Source: Clostridia bacterium (GTDB taxonomy: Bacteria; Bacillota; Clostridia; UBA1381). Taken from it: a stretch of 64,000 nt of DNA. The first letter of the stretch is position 1, and each line of letters opens with the position of its first letter. The stretch is taken from positions 1 through 64,000 of the forward strand of contig JAFSXU010000043.1 in the NCBI GenBank assembly GCA_017443895.1, written 5' to 3'. Positions 44,187-54,929 of this stretch are shown piece by piece. The notes under the pieces were generated by a model. That model was not told where the DNA came from, searched no databases, and saw only the letters and a list, made by a program, of their open reading frames with translations. A program made the position numbers and the translations under genes.

Positions 44187-46274
44187 ATGAAAAATGTAGC
44201 AGATTATTTCGGGTGTATGGTTTTTGATGACAGGGTAATGAAATCAAGGCTCTCATCAAAGGTATATATGTCCCTAAAGCACACCATTGACGAGGGTGCA
44301 AGACTTGACGAAACGGTGGCAAACGCCGTTGCAAATGCTATGCGGGAGTGGGCAATAGAAAACGGCGCAACTCACTATACGCATTGGTTTCAGCCACTTA
44401 CAGGCATTACCGCTGAAAAGCACGACAGCTTTATATCACCCTCTCCCGACGGAAGAGTTATTATGGACTTTTCGGGAAAGGAGCTTATAAAGGGCGAGCC
44501 CGACGCGTCAAGCTTTCCATCAGGCGGTTTAAGAGCGACCTTTGAGGCAAGAGGCTATACCGCATGGGACCCGACCTCATACGCTTTTATAAAAGGGAAA
44601 ACACTTTGTATTCCTACCGCATTTTGCTCATACGGAGGCGAGGCGCTGGATAAAAAGACTCCGCTTTTAAGGTCTATGGAGGCGCTAAACAAGCAAGCCT
44701 TGCGTATTTTAAAGCTGTTCGGAACGGAGGCTAAATATGTGCATACCTCGGTAGGTCCCGAGCAGGAGTATTTCCTTGTTCCCAAGGAGCTTTTTGACAA
44801 AAGAAGTGATTTAATATTTACAGGGCGCACACTTTTTGGCAGAAAACCGCCAAAGGGACAGGAAATGGACGATCACTATTTCGGGGCTATAAAGCCAAGG
44901 GTTGAGGCATATATGACGGAGCTTAACGAGGAGCTTTGGAAATTAGGCATACTTGCAAAAACACAGCATAACGAGGTTGCGCCTGCACAGCATGAGCTTG
45001 CGCCGATTTATACAACAACAAATATCGCAACCGACCATAATCAGCTTACCATGGAAATAATGCAAAAGGTTGCGCAAAGACACGGACTTTGCTGTTTGCT
45101 ACACGAAAAGCCGTTTGCAAATGTCAACGGAAGCGGAAAGCACAATAACTGGTCCATGTCAACCGACAGTGGTACAAATCTATTATCGCCCGGCGAAACT
45201 CCGTATGAAAATGCACAGTTTTTATTATTCCTTTGTGCGGTTATAAAAGCGGTTGACGATTATCAGGATTTATTGCGTATCAGTGTTGCAACGGCAGGAA
45301 ATGACCACAGACTTGGTGCAAATGAGGCTCCGCCTGCGGTTGTGTCCATTTTCTTGGGCGATGAATTAAACGCAGTTTTAGAGGCTATAGAAAATGATAC
45401 TCCGTATAAAAACGCAAAGAAAACAAAAATGCAATTAGGCGTTGATGTTTTGCCTAAGTTTAACCGTGATACCACGGACCGTAACAGGACATCGCCGTTT
45501 GCATTTACAGGTAACAAGTTTGAGTTCAGAATGCTTGGCTCGTCAAACTCTATTGCGTGTGCAAATATTATGCTAAACAGCGCCGTGGCCCAGAGTCTTA
45601 AAATATATGCAGACAGACTTGAAACGGCGTCCGATTTTAACAGCGCACTCCATAAAATGATAAGAAAAACCATAAAGGATCACAAGCGCATTATATTTAA
45701 CGGAAACGGCTATGATGATAAGTGGATAGAGGAAGCAACAAAGGTAAGAGGACTTATGAACCTCAGGACAACACCCGATGCAATTCCGCACTTGCTTGAT
45801 GAGAAGAATGTAAAAATGCTCACAGACCACAAGGTATTCTCAGAGGCAGAGCTTAAATCACGCTGTGAAATAACTCTTGAAAATTACTGCAAGAGCGTTA
45901 TTATCGAGGCAAATACCATGCTTGAAATGTCAAGAAAGGAAATTCTGCCTGCGGTACTTGAATATGAAGCGTTTATTGTATCGGCAGCAAACAACAAAAA
46001 AGCACTCGGTATTGACTGTGATTATGAAACAAAAACCGCAAATGAGCTATCACGCTTGGTAAACAGTATTGACAAGAGTGCCAACGAGCTTGATAATGCA
46101 ATTCAAAATGTATCTGTCGCATCGGATATTATAGACGAGGGGTATATGATAAGAGATACTCTTCTGCCAAAAATGAGCGATTTGCGAGAGCCATGCGATG
46201 AGGCGGAAATGATAACGGCTAAGAAGTTCTGGCCGTTCCCGACATACGGCGATTTGCTTTTCGGCGTAAGATAA
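44187..46274 (+). CDS. glnN: Glutamine synthetase type III
   Basis: Makes glutamine from glutamate, ammonia and ATP. Its length of about 695 residues is typical of GSIII. Hallmarks: [69 protein letters not shown] and [16 protein letters not shown]. ATGs occur at 44181 and, in frame, 44187; GAAGGAGATG at 44169-44178 gives a better distance to the second. It is co-oriented with the Amt gene 17 bases downstream and divergent from glutamate synthase. Confidence 0.95.
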   Translation: MKNVADYFGCMVFDDRVMKSRLSSKVYMSLKHTIDEGARLDETVANAVANAMREWAIENGATHYTHWFQPLTGITAEKHDSFISPSPDGRVIMDFSGKELIKGEPDASSFPSGGLRATFEARGYTAWDPTSYAFIKGKTLCIPTAFCSYGGEALDKKTPLLRSMEALNKQALRILKLFGTEAKYVHTSVGPEQEYFLVPKELFDKRSDLIFTGRTLFGRKPPKGQEMDDHYFGAIKPRVEAYMTELNEELWKLGILAKTQHNEVAPAQHELAPIYTTTNIATDHNQLTMEIMQKVAQRHGLCCLLHEKPFANVNGSGKHNNWSMSTDSGTNLLSPGETPYENAQFLLFLCAVIKAVDDYQDLLRISVATAGNDHRLGANEAPPAVVSIFLGDELNAVLEAIENDTPYKNAKKTKMQLGVDVLPKFNRDTTDRNRTSPFAFTGNKFEFRMLGSSNSIACANIMLNSAVAQSLKIYADRLETASDFNSALHKMIRKTIKDHKRIIFNGNGYDDKWIEEATKVRGLMNLRTTPDAIPHLLDEKNVKMLTDHKVFSEAELKSRCEITLENYCKSVIIEANTMLEMSRKEILPAVLEYEAFIVSAANNKKALGIDCDYETKTANELSRLVNSIDKSANELDNAIQNVSVASDIIDEGYMIRDTLLPKMSDLREPCDEAEMITAKKFWPFPTYGDLLFGVR

Positions 46275-46290
46275 AAATTATGGAAAGAAG

Positions 46291-48045
46291 ATGATGGAAA
46301 TGACAATAGATATGGTAAAAGAGGTAGTATCGGGCGAAGTGTTTAGCGTATGGTTTCTAATCGGTGCGGCACTTGTGTTCTGGATGCAGGCAGGCTTTGC
46401 AATGGTTGAGGCAGGCTTTACAAGGGCAAAAAATACGGGAAATATCATAATGAAAAACCTTATGGATTTCTGTATCGGAACGGTAATGTTTATCATCATA
46501 GGCTTTGGACTGCTTTTGGGCGAGGATTTGGCAGGATTTATAGGAAAACCGGGCTTTGACCTGTTTACTACATACAAGAGCTTTGATTTTTCAAGCTTTG
46601 TATTTAATCTTGTGTTCTGCGCAACAACGGCAACGATTGTATCGGGCGCAATGGCGGAGCGTACAAAATTCCTCTCCTATTGCATATATTCAGCTATTAT
46701 ATCCGCTCTTATCTATCCCATTGAAGCGCACTGGATATGGGGCGGAGGCTGGCTGGCTCAAACAGGCTTTCACGATTTTGCAGGCTCATGCGCAATTCAT
46801 ATGGTGGGCGGAATTTCAGCGCTTATCGGTGCAAAAATTTTAGGACCCCGTATAGGCAAATTCAAGCGTGATGCAAGCGGTAAGGTTATAAAAGTAAATG
46901 CCTTTCCCGGACATAATATTGCACTTGGCGCATTGGGTGTATTTATCCTGTGGCTTGGGTGGTACGGATTTAACGGCGCTGCGGCTACATCTGTAGCACA
47001 GCTTGGCTCAATATTTTTAACAACCACCGTATCTCCTGCCATTGCAACGGTCGTGTGCATGGTATTTACATGGGTAAAATACGGAAAAAGTGATGTTTCA
47101 ATGTGCTTAAACGCCTCCCTTGCAGGACTTGTTGCAATAACCGCAGGCTGTGATGTAACCGACGCATTCGGGGCAATAGTTATCGGTGCGGTTTCGGGAT
47201 TACTCGTGGTGTTTGGAGTATGGCTCTTAGACTACAAACTGCATATTGACGATCCTGTGGGTGCGGTTGCCGTTCACTGCCTTAACGGTATATGGGGTAC
47301 ATTGGCGGTAGGTCTTTTTGCAACAAGCTCCGCACCCGAATATTCAATTATGAATGTATCGGGGAAAACCCTTACGGGACTTTTTTACGGCGGTGGCTTT
47401 GAGCTTATGAAAATACAGCTTACAGGACTTTTTGCAGTGGCGCTATGGACAGCGGTTACCATAACAGTTGCATTTTTAATCATAAAAGCAACCGTTGGTC
47501 TGAGAGCGTCAAGGGAGGACGAAATTATAGGGCTTGATGCGACAGAACACGGTTTGCCGTCAGCATATGCAGGCTTTGCAATGCACTCGGATTATACCGA
47601 TACCGCGCCGACAGTTGTATCGGGAGATGTGCCTGTTGCCGAGGCGATACCTGTTAAGAAAATTCCGTCATTTGACGATGGAACAGCGCCAAAGCTTACA
47701 AAGATAGAAATGGTTATAAAGGAATCGAAATTTGAGCCTTTAAAGAATGCAATGATGAATATTGGTATAACAGGTATGACAGTTTCGCATGTATTGGGCT
47801 GTGGCGTACAGCTGGGCAGACCCGAATTTTACAGAGGTGTTCAGGTTGAGGCAAACCTTTTGCCTAAGGTTCAGGTTGATATAGTTGTAAGCGCAGTTCC
47901 TGTAGGTCTTGTAATAGAAACAGCAAAAAAAGTCCTCTATACGGGACATATCGGGGACGGTAAAATATTTGTCTATGATGTGGAAAATGTTATAAAGGTA
48001 CGCACAGGTGAGGAAGGCTATGACGCCCTGCAAGATGTTGAATAA
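46291..48045 (+). CDS. amt: Ammonium transporter fused to a PII signalling domain
   Basis: Residues 1 to about 435 form an 11-helix Amt channel: WMQAGFAMVEAGFTRAKNTG, HWIWGGGWLAQTGFHDFAGS and VGAVAVHCLNGIWGTLAVGL with the channel His pair. A linker leads to a C-terminal GlnB/GlnK (PII) domain (about 470-584), with KIEMVIKESKFEPLKNAMMN, the T-loop region GCGVQLGRPEFYRGVQVEAN, LLPKVQVDIVV and TGHIGDGKIFVYDVENVIKV. The PII part normally blocks the channel when nitrogen is plentiful; here the regulator is tethered. The T-loop lacks the Tyr51 context of enteric PII, though a Tyr is nearby. RBS GGAAAGAAG. Confidence 0.95.
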   Translation: MMEMTIDMVKEVVSGEVFSVWFLIGAALVFWMQAGFAMVEAGFTRAKNTGNIIMKNLMDFCIGTVMFIIIGFGLLLGEDLAGFIGKPGFDLFTTYKSFDFSSFVFNLVFCATTATIVSGAMAERTKFLSYCIYSAIISALIYPIEAHWIWGGGWLAQTGFHDFAGSCAIHMVGGISALIGAKILGPRIGKFKRDASGKVIKVNAFPGHNIALGALGVFILWLGWYGFNGAAATSVAQLGSIFLTTTVSPAIATVVCMVFTWVKYGKSDVSMCLNASLAGLVAITAGCDVTDAFGAIVIGAVSGLLVVFGVWLLDYKLHIDDPVGAVAVHCLNGIWGTLAVGLFATSSAPEYSIMNVSGKTLTGLFYGGGFELMKIQLTGLFAVALWTAVTITVAFLIIKATVGLRASREDEIIGLDATEHGLPSAYAGFAMHSDYTDTAPTVVSGDVPVAEAIPVKKIPSFDDGTAPKLTKIEMVIKESKFEPLKNAMMNIGITGMTVSHVLGCGVQLGRPEFYRGVQVEANLLPKVQVDIVVSAVPVGLVIETAKKVLYTGHIGDGKIFVYDVENVIKVRTGEEGYDALQDVE

Positions 48046-48064
48046 AGGTTAATATGGGCATAAT

Positions 48065-48104
48065 AAAAGAGCTGTTACCTTTTTAAAAACAGCTCTTTTA
48101 TCTT
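48065..48104. terminator. Bidirectional intrinsic terminator
   Basis: AAAAGAGCTGTT (48065-48076) and AACAGCTCTTTT (48088-48099) form a 12-base-pair stem with T-rich flanks, between the convergent amt and uppP genes. Confidence 0.9.
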
Positions 48105-48108
48105 TTGT

Positions 48109-48927
48109 TTATATAATATTTAACAATCCGCATATAATAACAATTATTCCAATTACTATACGGTACCAGCCAAAGGCTGTGAAATCGTGTTTCTTTACAT
48201 AGCTTACCAAGAACTTTATCGCAAGCATTGATACTATATATGCAACGACCATACCGACCAATAAAACTGCAATATTTGTACCTGTCAGCGCCCCGTCATA
48301 TGTTACAATCTTTAAAAAGCTTACGCCGAACATTACAGGGATTGCCAAAAAGAACGAAAACTCCGCCGCAATCTCCCTCGAACAGCCAAGGATAATCGCG
48401 CCTAATATTGTTGCGCCCGACCTTGATGTCCCGGGAACAATCGAGAGTACCTGGAAAAGTCCGATAAGGATTGCTGTCTTATATGTAAGAGAGTTAATAT
48501 CCTTTAGCTTATCGCCTTTTATGTATTTCTCAACGACTATGAACAGTATACCGTATATAATCAAGGTTGCAGACACAACCCTCCAGTTTTCAAACTGATC
48601 CATATAGTCGTTTAAAACTAAGCCTATTACCGCCGCCGGAAGGCATGCCGCAATAACCTTAAACCACATCTGCCAGGTTTCAAGCTTTTCCTCCGGGCTT
48701 TTTGACAGTGCAAACGGGTTTAGCTTTTTAAAATACAGCGTAACAACCGCTAAAATTGCTCCGAGCTGGATTACATACAAGTATAAGTCCGACGCCGTAA
48801 ATGTGTCGCTGTTGTGTATAAACTCGTTTACCAAAATCATATGCCCTGTTGAGCTTATCGGCAACCACTCTGTTATGCCCTCAACAATGCCAAGCACTAT
48901 TGATCTAATAAATTCCAATACTATCAA
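48109..48927 (-). CDS. uppP: Undecaprenyl-diphosphatase UppP (BacA)
   Basis: Membrane phosphatase that recycles the lipid carrier for cell-wall building, 272 residues. Both catalytic motifs are seen: [16 protein letters not shown] near the start and [15 protein letters not shown] in the middle. About eight helices. Last gene of a same-strand run from ung. Confidence 0.96.
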   Translation of the reverse strand: MIVLEFIRSIVLGIVEGITEWLPISSTGHMILVNEFIHNSDTFTASDLYLYVIQLGAILAVVTLYFKKLNPFALSKSPEEKLETWQMWFKVIAACLPAAVIGLVLNDYMDQFENWRVVSATLIIYGILFIVVEKYIKGDKLKDINSLTYKTAILIGLFQVLSIVPGTSRSGATILGAIILGCSREIAAEFSFFLAIPVMFGVSFLKIVTYDGALTGTNIAVLLVGMVVAYIVSMLAIKFLVSYVKKHDFTAFGWYRIVIGIIVIICGLLNII

Positions 48928-48942
48928 AAATCATACTCCTTT

Positions 48943-49560
48943 TTATCTGTTTTTTAAATAATCAACCAGCATCATTGCTGCCTTTTCTATTCCGAGCGTT
49001 TCGGTATTAAGGCAAATATCGTAGTTTTCCATAATGCCCCAATCACCGTCAGAATAGTAATCATAATATGTACGGCGCTGTTTGTCCGTCTTTATTACCT
49101 TTTCGCGTGCCTTTGAAGGTGAAAGCTCCGGATATGCCTCCATTACCCGCTTTACTCTGTAGTCAAGGCTACCGTATACAAATACCGAGCAGACATCAAC
49201 GCCCTCAACATCTCTTAAAACATAGTCCGCACATCTGCCGACAATTACACATGAGCCCTGCTTTGCAAGCTCCTTTATTACCTCCGACTGCGCAATGAAC
49301 AGCTTGTCATTTACAGGCATTTCATAATGCATCGGTGCGCCACTCATTGTATAATTTCCGTTTACCAGTGAATAAAGAAAGCTGCTTGTTGCCTTTTCGT
49401 CAATTTCACGCACTGCCTCGGTACTGATATTACCCTTGTTTGCAGCCATATCCACCAGCTCCTTATTGTAGAACGGGATACCCAATTCTTCTGCAACAAT
49501 CTTGCCTACATCCTTACCTGCACTGCCATACTGACGACCTATAGTAACTACCAATGACAT
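48943..49560 (-). CDS. Cytidylate kinase-like family protein
   Basis: P-loop-type nucleotide kinase homologue of 205 residues. The opening VVTIGRQYGSAGKDVGKIVA is the family form of the Walker A region, with ELGIPFYNKELV and VIVGRCADYVLRD. Related clostridial proteins are annotated cytidylate kinase-like, but substrate and role are unsettled; a true Cmk normally has a GXXGSGKS loop, which is absent. Confidence 0.85.
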   Translation of the reverse strand: MSLVVTIGRQYGSAGKDVGKIVAEELGIPFYNKELVDMAANKGNISTEAVREIDEKATSSFLYSLVNGNYTMSGAPMHYEMPVNDKLFIAQSEVIKELAKQGSCVIVGRCADYVLRDVEGVDVCSVFVYGSLDYRVKRVMEAYPELSPSKAREKVIKTDKQRRTYYDYYSDGDWGIMENYDICLNTETLGIEKAAMMLVDYLKNR

Positions 49561-49647
49561 ATAAACCTCCCCTTTCCTTCAGTTCATCGCCAATCTCTTA
49601 TGTATACTACTATTATAACCTTATTTTACCCCAATTGCAAGTTTAAT

Positions 49648-50208
49648 TTATCTGCCGTAGATTTTTCTGTAATTTTCCCAATACCCACGCACTTTTTTTA
49701 CATATGCACGGGTTTCGGGAAAAGGTATACTGTAAAGCTCAACTCCGTCCGTGCTGTATTCGGGGTTTTTTAGCCACTCGTCAACATTTCCCATTCCGCC
49801 GTTGTATGCGGCAAGCGCCGTATCAATATTACCGTAATGGTCAATAAGATACCTTAAATAATGACAGCCTATCATTATATTTGTCTGCGGATCGGTGTAA
49901 TCATAATTATTAAGTCCCATCTGCTTTGCATTCCACGCCGCTGTATCGGAGGTAAGCTGCATAAGTCCCACCGCATAGTCAGACTCCGCCTCGGGTACAA
50001 AATTACTCTCCTGCTTTATAACCCCCATTACCAAAAACGGATCAAGCTTATACTTATGCGCATATTTAACTATGTATTCACTGTACGCAACAGGATATGT
50101 TGTTCTTATGCCTACATCATAGCCTGTTCGTACCGCCATAAATCCAAGCACTATACAAAGTGCAATAAGGAATATTTTAGCTATCTTGCTCAAAGTCCAA
50201 TACCTCAA
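49648..50208 (-). CDS. Lytic transglycosylase (Slt/GH23 type)
   Basis: Membrane-anchored peptidoglycan-cleaving enzyme, 186 residues, with one N-terminal helix (about 10-26). The catalytic Glu lies in VMGVIKQESNFVPEAES, followed by VGLMQLTSDTA and ALAAYNGGMGNVDEWL. The small size is normal for the clostridial form. It follows coaE by 4 bases. Confidence 0.93.
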   Translation of the reverse strand: MRYWTLSKIAKIFLIALCIVLGFMAVRTGYDVGIRTTYPVAYSEYIVKYAHKYKLDPFLVMGVIKQESNFVPEAESDYAVGLMQLTSDTAAWNAKQMGLNNYDYTDPQTNIMIGCHYLRYLIDHYGNIDTALAAYNGGMGNVDEWLKNPEYSTDGVELYSIPFPETRAYVKKVRGYWENYRKIYGR

Positions 50209-50212
50209 ATTT

Positions 50213-50806
50213 TTATCGCTCGTTTTGTATATCCGTGCAGACCTTCTTTACTTTGTCTTTAAGCTCATCAAATCCGCCGTTATTTTCGATAATATAATCC
50301 GCACGCTCCCGATAAAATTTGCTGTCGGGCTGTGATGAAAGCCTTTTTTTAGCATCGGTATCGCTTAGATTATCCCTTGCCTTTATACGGTTAAGCCGTG
50401 TGTCATAATCTGCATCAACTATCACCGTAAATTCGCAAAGCTTTTCAATCTCGCTCCCCAAAATTACCGCACCGTCTATTCCTACATATTCAAAGTCACT
50501 GATACTTGCAAGCATTCTCTTTATTTCAAGCAAAATATAATGGTGCGTTATACTGTTGAGGGATTTTAGCTTTGACTCGTTTCCAAATACAAGCTTGCCT
50601 AATTTCTTTCTGTTAAGGCTCTCGTCCTCGTTTATAATCTCTGTTCCGAATGTTGCAACAAGCTCGTCAAAGCACTGTGTGCCATGATTTGTTACCTTAT
50701 GCCCAACCTTATCTGCATCAATGATATAAAACCCGTTCTCCTGCATAAGTCTTGCTACATTTGTTTTTCCTACTCCGCTGCCGCCTGTCAGTGCAAAAAC
50801 CTTCAT
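50213..50806 (-). CDS. coaE: Dephospho-CoA kinase
   Basis: Last step of coenzyme A synthesis. P-loop FALTGGSGVGKTNVARLM, then FYIIDADKVGHKV, later KARDNLSDTDAKKRLSSQ and ADYIIENNGGFDEL. Length 197. Start at ATG 50806 after AGAGGTG; a GTG 9 bases upstream is the longer frame. Confidence 0.95.
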   Translation of the reverse strand: MKVFALTGGSGVGKTNVARLMQENGFYIIDADKVGHKVTNHGTQCFDELVATFGTEIINEDESLNRKKLGKLVFGNESKLKSLNSITHHYILLEIKRMLASISDFEYVGIDGAVILGSEIEKLCEFTVIVDADYDTRLNRIKARDNLSDTDAKKRLSSQPDSKFYRERADYIIENNGGFDELKDKVKKVCTDIQNER

Positions 50807-50841
50807 AAATATCACCTCTTTTATTTCAAAAATTTTTTGTC

Positions 50842-51516
50842 TTAAATGTTTTCAATCTGCCAATCTATAGGTGTTTTTCCCAATCTCTTTAAAAGGCTGT
50901 TAGCTTTTTTAAAATGTCCGCACCCCATAAACCCACGGTGCGCCGATAACGGGCTTGGGTGTGCGGCGGTTAAGATATAATGCTGTGGATTTGTAATAAA
51001 CTCCTGCTTTTCCTTTGCATTTGCACCCCACAGCATAAATATTATTCCTTCTTCTCTTTCGTTCAGCTTTTGTACAACGGTATTTGTAAAAATCTCCCAG
51101 CCCTTGTTCCTGTGCGAATTTGCCATACCGTCACGCACGGTTAAAGATGAATTTAAGAGCAATACCCCCTGCTGTGCCCATTTTTTAAGGTATCCGTTAT
51201 TTGGAATGTATGTACCAAGCTCGGCCTGCAGCTCTTTATACATATTCATAAGTGACGGCGGAATTTTAACACCTTTTTGTACCGAAAATGCAAGTCCATG
51301 CGCCTGTCCCTCTTCATGGTATGGGTCCTGCCCCAAAATCACTACCTTTGTATCACTGTACGATGTCCATTTAAGCGCATTAAAAATATCGTACATATCG
51401 GGATGTATCTTATGCGTACTGTATTCCGATTTCAAAAACAGGCGGAGCTTTAAATAGTAGTCCTTTGAAAACTCGTCCTTTAAAATTTCGTCCCAATCAT
51501 TACCTATACAAACCAT
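50842..51516 (-). CDS. ung: Uracil-DNA glycosylase, family 1
   Basis: Removes uracil from DNA. Catalytic water-activating motif [20 protein letters not shown], then [17 protein letters not shown] and the terminal [19 protein letters not shown]. Length 224 is typical. Confidence 0.97.
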   Translation of the reverse strand: MVCIGNDWDEILKDEFSKDYYLKLRLFLKSEYSTHKIHPDMYDIFNALKWTSYSDTKVVILGQDPYHEEGQAHGLAFSVQKGVKIPPSLMNMYKELQAELGTYIPNNGYLKKWAQQGVLLLNSSLTVRDGMANSHRNKGWEIFTNTVVQKLNEREEGIIFMLWGANAKEKQEFITNPQHYILTAAHPSPLSAHRGFMGCGHFKKANSLLKRLGKTPIDWQIENI

Positions 51517-51614
51517 AACTTAAACCTCAAAAATATATAGTCCCTCATAATACTATTATTATAACAAAAAATCAATAAAAATGCAAACTTTATTAAATTT
51601 TTATATTTTGCGCA

Positions 51615-51641
51615 CAAAAAATGAGGCATCAGCCTCATTTT
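51615..51641 (-). terminator. Intrinsic terminator overlapping the lysR stop
   Basis: AAATGAGGC/GCCTCATTT stem with a 4-base loop and a T-run on the minus strand. Its first arm includes the TGA stop codon of the LysR gene. Confidence 0.85.
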
Positions 51642-52552
51642 GCATCTAAATATTTTTTTATTTCTTCTATATAATTTTCGCCCGTATTACTTATAATGCT
51701 GTTCCTCTTTACTATATAGCCAATCTCCATAACGGGATTTTTATTATCCGCATCGGCTCTAAACGGCACGGCAACATAGTCGCTTCCGTTTAGTTCCTCG
51801 CATATTATCCCGGAACACAGTGTATAGCCGTTAAGTCCGACCATCAGATTTAGCATGGTTGCACGGTCGGTTGCCTTTATAACTCTTGTATACTCGTTTT
51901 CTGATAATATTTCCTCCGCAAGATAAAACGACTCCTCCCCCTGCTCAAATGACAGACAGGGATAATCCTTTAGCATATCAAAGGTTATATATTCCGCATT
52001 TGCCAAAGGGTGTCCTTTATAAATATACACATATGCGTTACATTCTATGAGCTTATGAAAATCAAGGTCGTTATCCCGCAAAAGCTTTTTTATAACATCC
52101 TTATTAAAATCGCTCATATATAAAATCCCAATCTCGCTCCTTAGAGTACCGACATCGGTTATTACATTTTTTGTCCTTGTTTCCCGTATTGCAAACTCAT
52201 ATTCGGCGGTGTCGTATTTTTTTACCATTTCAACAAATGCCTTTATCGCAAAAGAGTAATGCTGTGTTGAAACGCCGAATTTGCGTTTTAATTTTGAACC
52301 GTTACCGTATTTTTCTTCAAGTATCTCATACTGCCGGTAAATCCGCTGGACATACTGCAAAAACTCCGCACCGTCGTTTGTTACGGTAACACCACGCTTT
52401 GAGCGTTTAAATATCGTTATTCCAAGCTCCTCCTCCATTGCACGGACTGCTCCGGTAAGCGACGGCTGTGACACAAACAGTATATCCGCCGCCTTATTCA
52501 TTGAGCCGCACTGTGCTATGGTTATGGCATAGCGCATCTGCTGTAGGGTCAT
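51635..52552 (-). CDS. LysR-family transcriptional regulator
   Basis: DNA-binding regulator of 305 residues. N-terminal helix-turn-helix (MRYAITIAQCGSMNKAADIL, FVSQPSLTGAVRAMEEELG, then FKRSKRGVTVT) and C-terminal periplasmic-binding-like effector domain. It is divergent from the GH105 gene with 175 bases between the starts, the classic placement of a LysR regulator and its target. RBS TTGGAGGTG. Effector unknown. Confidence 0.92.
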   Translation of the reverse strand: MTLQQMRYAITIAQCGSMNKAADILFVSQPSLTGAVRAMEEELGITIFKRSKRGVTVTNDGAEFLQYVQRIYRQYEILEEKYGNGSKLKRKFGVSTQHYSFAIKAFVEMVKKYDTAEYEFAIRETRTKNVITDVGTLRSEIGILYMSDFNKDVIKKLLRDNDLDFHKLIECNAYVYIYKGHPLANAEYITFDMLKDYPCLSFEQGEESFYLAEEILSENEYTRVIKATDRATMLNLMVGLNGYTLCSGIICEELNGSDYVAVPFRADADNKNPVMEIGYIVKRNSIISNTGENYIEEIKKYLDAK

Positions 52553-52591
52553 CAGACCACCTCCAATATAGTTGCAGTTAACTTAATATAA

Positions 52592-52620
52592 GTTTTATCA
52601 TATATTTCAAAAACTGTCAA
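52592..52620 (-). promoter_or_regulatory. Probable promoter of the LysR gene
   Basis: Minus-strand TTGACA (52620-52615), 17 bases, TAAAAC (52597-52592); the -10 box is weak. Confidence 0.45.
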
Positions 52621-52660
52621 CATAATTTGTTTTGTTTTGTGCAATTTGAGCAAGTTTAAA

Positions 52661-52689
52661 TTGACTTTTTATGGATTTTAAGGTATAAT
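52661..52689 (+). promoter_or_regulatory. Sigma-A promoter of the GH105 gene
   Basis: TTGACT (52661-52666), 17 bases, TATAAT (52684-52689). The decamer TATAATTATA occurs twice in the following 25 bases, giving a symmetrical AT-rich block at the transcription start. Confidence 0.75.
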
Positions 52690-52727
52690 TATAATATGTA
52701 TAATTATACGAAAAAGGAGAAAGTAAA

Positions 52728-54881
52728 ATGGGATATTATTTTGACGATTTAAAGAGCATTTATGCCTATGAGGGTACGGATGCCAAAGCTATTATAAACT
52801 CTTTGGCGCACCGCTATTTAGGTCAGAACCTTGAGCACGGTCTGTACTACAGAGCATACTGCAATGACGGTATTACAAGGGGCAAGGACTACCGCTATCA
52901 TATTGACTTAAACAAGGTATATCCTGATGCTAAGCAGAAGGACTGCGTATGGGCGTTTACCTCATACTATGCAAATTCCGTGGGCGGTGCAGGCTTTGAT
53001 GTAAACTGTTCGGGACCTATGGTAATGTATCTAAACGGCGAGGTTATATATAAATCAGATATATTCAAGGAGAGATATTCAGAAATTCCTACCCGTGTTG
53101 ATTTTAAATGGGCAGAGGGCTGGAACGACTTATGGATTTGCTTTAAGAAAACAAAGGCAGGCTTTGGCGGTGATTTCGGACCATGGCTTGGTAAATGGGA
53201 TGTATATACTCTTATGCCGACCGCAGAGCGCTCAGGTCAAGAGGGCTGGGTATTTACAGAGATAGTTCCCGATGACTATGTGCCGAACTTTGAGCGTGGT
53301 ATGAGCGAAAAGGATTTTGATAAAAAGCTCTATCCGACAAAGGACTGGTCAGATACGGAAATGAGCTTCGGACAGCTTAAAAGAATTTACGGCACTCCCG
53401 AAAACAAATATGCCGTTGGCTGGACAAAGGGATTTTTCAATGACATCGAAAACACAACATACACATTTACCATTGACACCCTTACAAGCGCAACCGTATA
53501 CTTAAACCGCAAAGAGGTATATACTGCAAATGCAGGAAAATCGGAATTTAAGCTTGATATTCCGTTCGGTACATATGATATTCATGTAAAGGCAAAAAGC
53601 GGTGCCGACTGGGGCTTTACGCTAAAGTGCGACAGAGTGGAATTTGTAAGCGCGGCAAGAGTTAAGGGTGCGCCCGATGCGTGGATGTACATAGGTCCTT
53701 TTGATTTGGATTTTAACTTCCCTTGGGATATAGCATCTGATATGCACCATGTTATAGGTGAACCTAAAACTTATTGGAAGCTTGACGCTCCAAAAACTTC
53801 TGTAAGACCTTATAACGAAAACACATTATTCGGACGCTGGAATTATCCGCTCGGTGTTACGATGTACGGCCTTTTACATACGGCTCTGATAACTGAAAAT
53901 GAGGATTTAAAGAAATACTTAAAAGACCATGTACAGCTTTGCTGTGATACGCTTGAATATGCGCTTTGGGATAAGGAGCAATACGGTGGCGCAACCGCAA
54001 TACACAATCTTTTAACTTCTATCGACTCGCTTGATGACTGTGGCTCATTCGCATCAATGATGCTTGAAGTACACAAGTATTTAGGTCTTGATAATGTTAA
54101 GTTTGTGGCAGACTATGTAGGTGATTACATCTATAACAAGCAGGACAGATTACCGTCAGGCGCTTTCTACCGTAAGGATATGATGCATTCATTCCACAAC
54201 CAGACAATGTGGGCAGACGATTTATATATGAGTGTTCCGTTCCTTACAAGGTACTATGAATTTACAGGCGATATTAAGTACGCAGACGATGCAGCAAACC
54301 AGTTCCTTGCGTTCAAGGATATGCTCTATATGGAGGATCAGCATATAATGTCGCATGTATATGACTTTAAATATAATTCAATGACAGGTGTGCCTTGGGG
54401 CAGAGGTAACGGCTGGGTTGTATTCTCCATGACCGAGCTTTTGGAAAAGTTACCCGAGGATCATCCGAAGCGTCCTGCATTATTGGAGTTTTTAAACGAG
54501 CTTTGCAGTGCATATGTTGACCTTCAAGACGATAAGGGAATGTGGCATCAGGTTATAACAGACCACGAATCATATCCCGAAACATCCTGTACATCAATGT
54601 TTATATATGCTTTTTCAAGGGGTGTACGCTTTGGCTGGTTAAAGGAGCCTGCAAAATATGTAAAAGCTATTTTCAAGGGCTGGGAGGCTCTTGCAAAAAC
54701 ATCAGTTGACGGCGCAGGCAATGTTTACGGTGTATGCCGAGGCAGTGAGTTCTCATTCATACCCGATTATTATAAGTATGAGCTTGGCTGGAATCTTAAC
54801 GATACTCACGGAACAGGTATTGTAATGCTTGCAGGTATTGAGGTTATAAGAATTACGGATTATCTGAATTCTAAAAACTAA
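52728..54881 (+). CDS. Glycoside hydrolase family 105-like protein (unsaturated rhamnogalacturonyl hydrolase type)
   Basis: Cytoplasmic enzyme of 717 residues without signal peptide. The C-terminal half (about 370-710) has an alpha/alpha-barrel with motifs seen in GH105/YteR: QTMWADDLYMSVPFL (catalytic Asp near residue 495), VPWGRGNGWVVFSMTEL (about 555) and ETSCTSMFIYAFSRGVRFGW (about 615). The N-terminal half appears to hold beta-sandwich modules (with FDVNCSGPMVMYLNGEVIY and a later YTFTIDTLTSATVYLN) and makes the protein about twice the length of a minimal GH105. It probably removes unsaturated galacturonyl ends from imported pectin fragments. Confidence 0.82.
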   Translation: MGYYFDDLKSIYAYEGTDAKAIINSLAHRYLGQNLEHGLYYRAYCNDGITRGKDYRYHIDLNKVYPDAKQKDCVWAFTSYYANSVGGAGFDVNCSGPMVMYLNGEVIYKSDIFKERYSEIPTRVDFKWAEGWNDLWICFKKTKAGFGGDFGPWLGKWDVYTLMPTAERSGQEGWVFTEIVPDDYVPNFERGMSEKDFDKKLYPTKDWSDTEMSFGQLKRIYGTPENKYAVGWTKGFFNDIENTTYTFTIDTLTSATVYLNRKEVYTANAGKSEFKLDIPFGTYDIHVKAKSGADWGFTLKCDRVEFVSAARVKGAPDAWMYIGPFDLDFNFPWDIASDMHHVIGEPKTYWKLDAPKTSVRPYNENTLFGRWNYPLGVTMYGLLHTALITENEDLKKYLKDHVQLCCDTLEYALWDKEQYGGATAIHNLLTSIDSLDDCGSFASMMLEVHKYLGLDNVKFVADYVGDYIYNKQDRLPSGAFYRKDMMHSFHNQTMWADDLYMSVPFLTRYYEFTGDIKYADDAANQFLAFKDMLYMEDQHIMSHVYDFKYNSMTGVPWGRGNGWVVFSMTELLEKLPEDHPKRPALLEFLNELCSAYVDLQDDKGMWHQVITDHESYPETSCTSMFIYAFSRGVRFGWLKEPAKYVKAIFKGWEALAKTSVDGAGNVYGVCRGSEFSFIPDYYKYELGWNLNDTHGTGIVMLAGIEVIRITDYLNSKN

Positions 54882-54888
54882 GTATTTT

Positions 54889-54920
54889 AAAAGGTGTTGT
54901 CTTTTGACAGCACCTTTTTT
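54889..54920 (+). terminator. Intrinsic terminator of the GH105 gene
   Basis: AAAGGTG-TGTC / GACAGCACCTTT stem with a TTTT loop and T-run, 8 bases after the stop codon. Confidence 0.88.
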
Positions 54921-54929
54921 GTATGTGCG

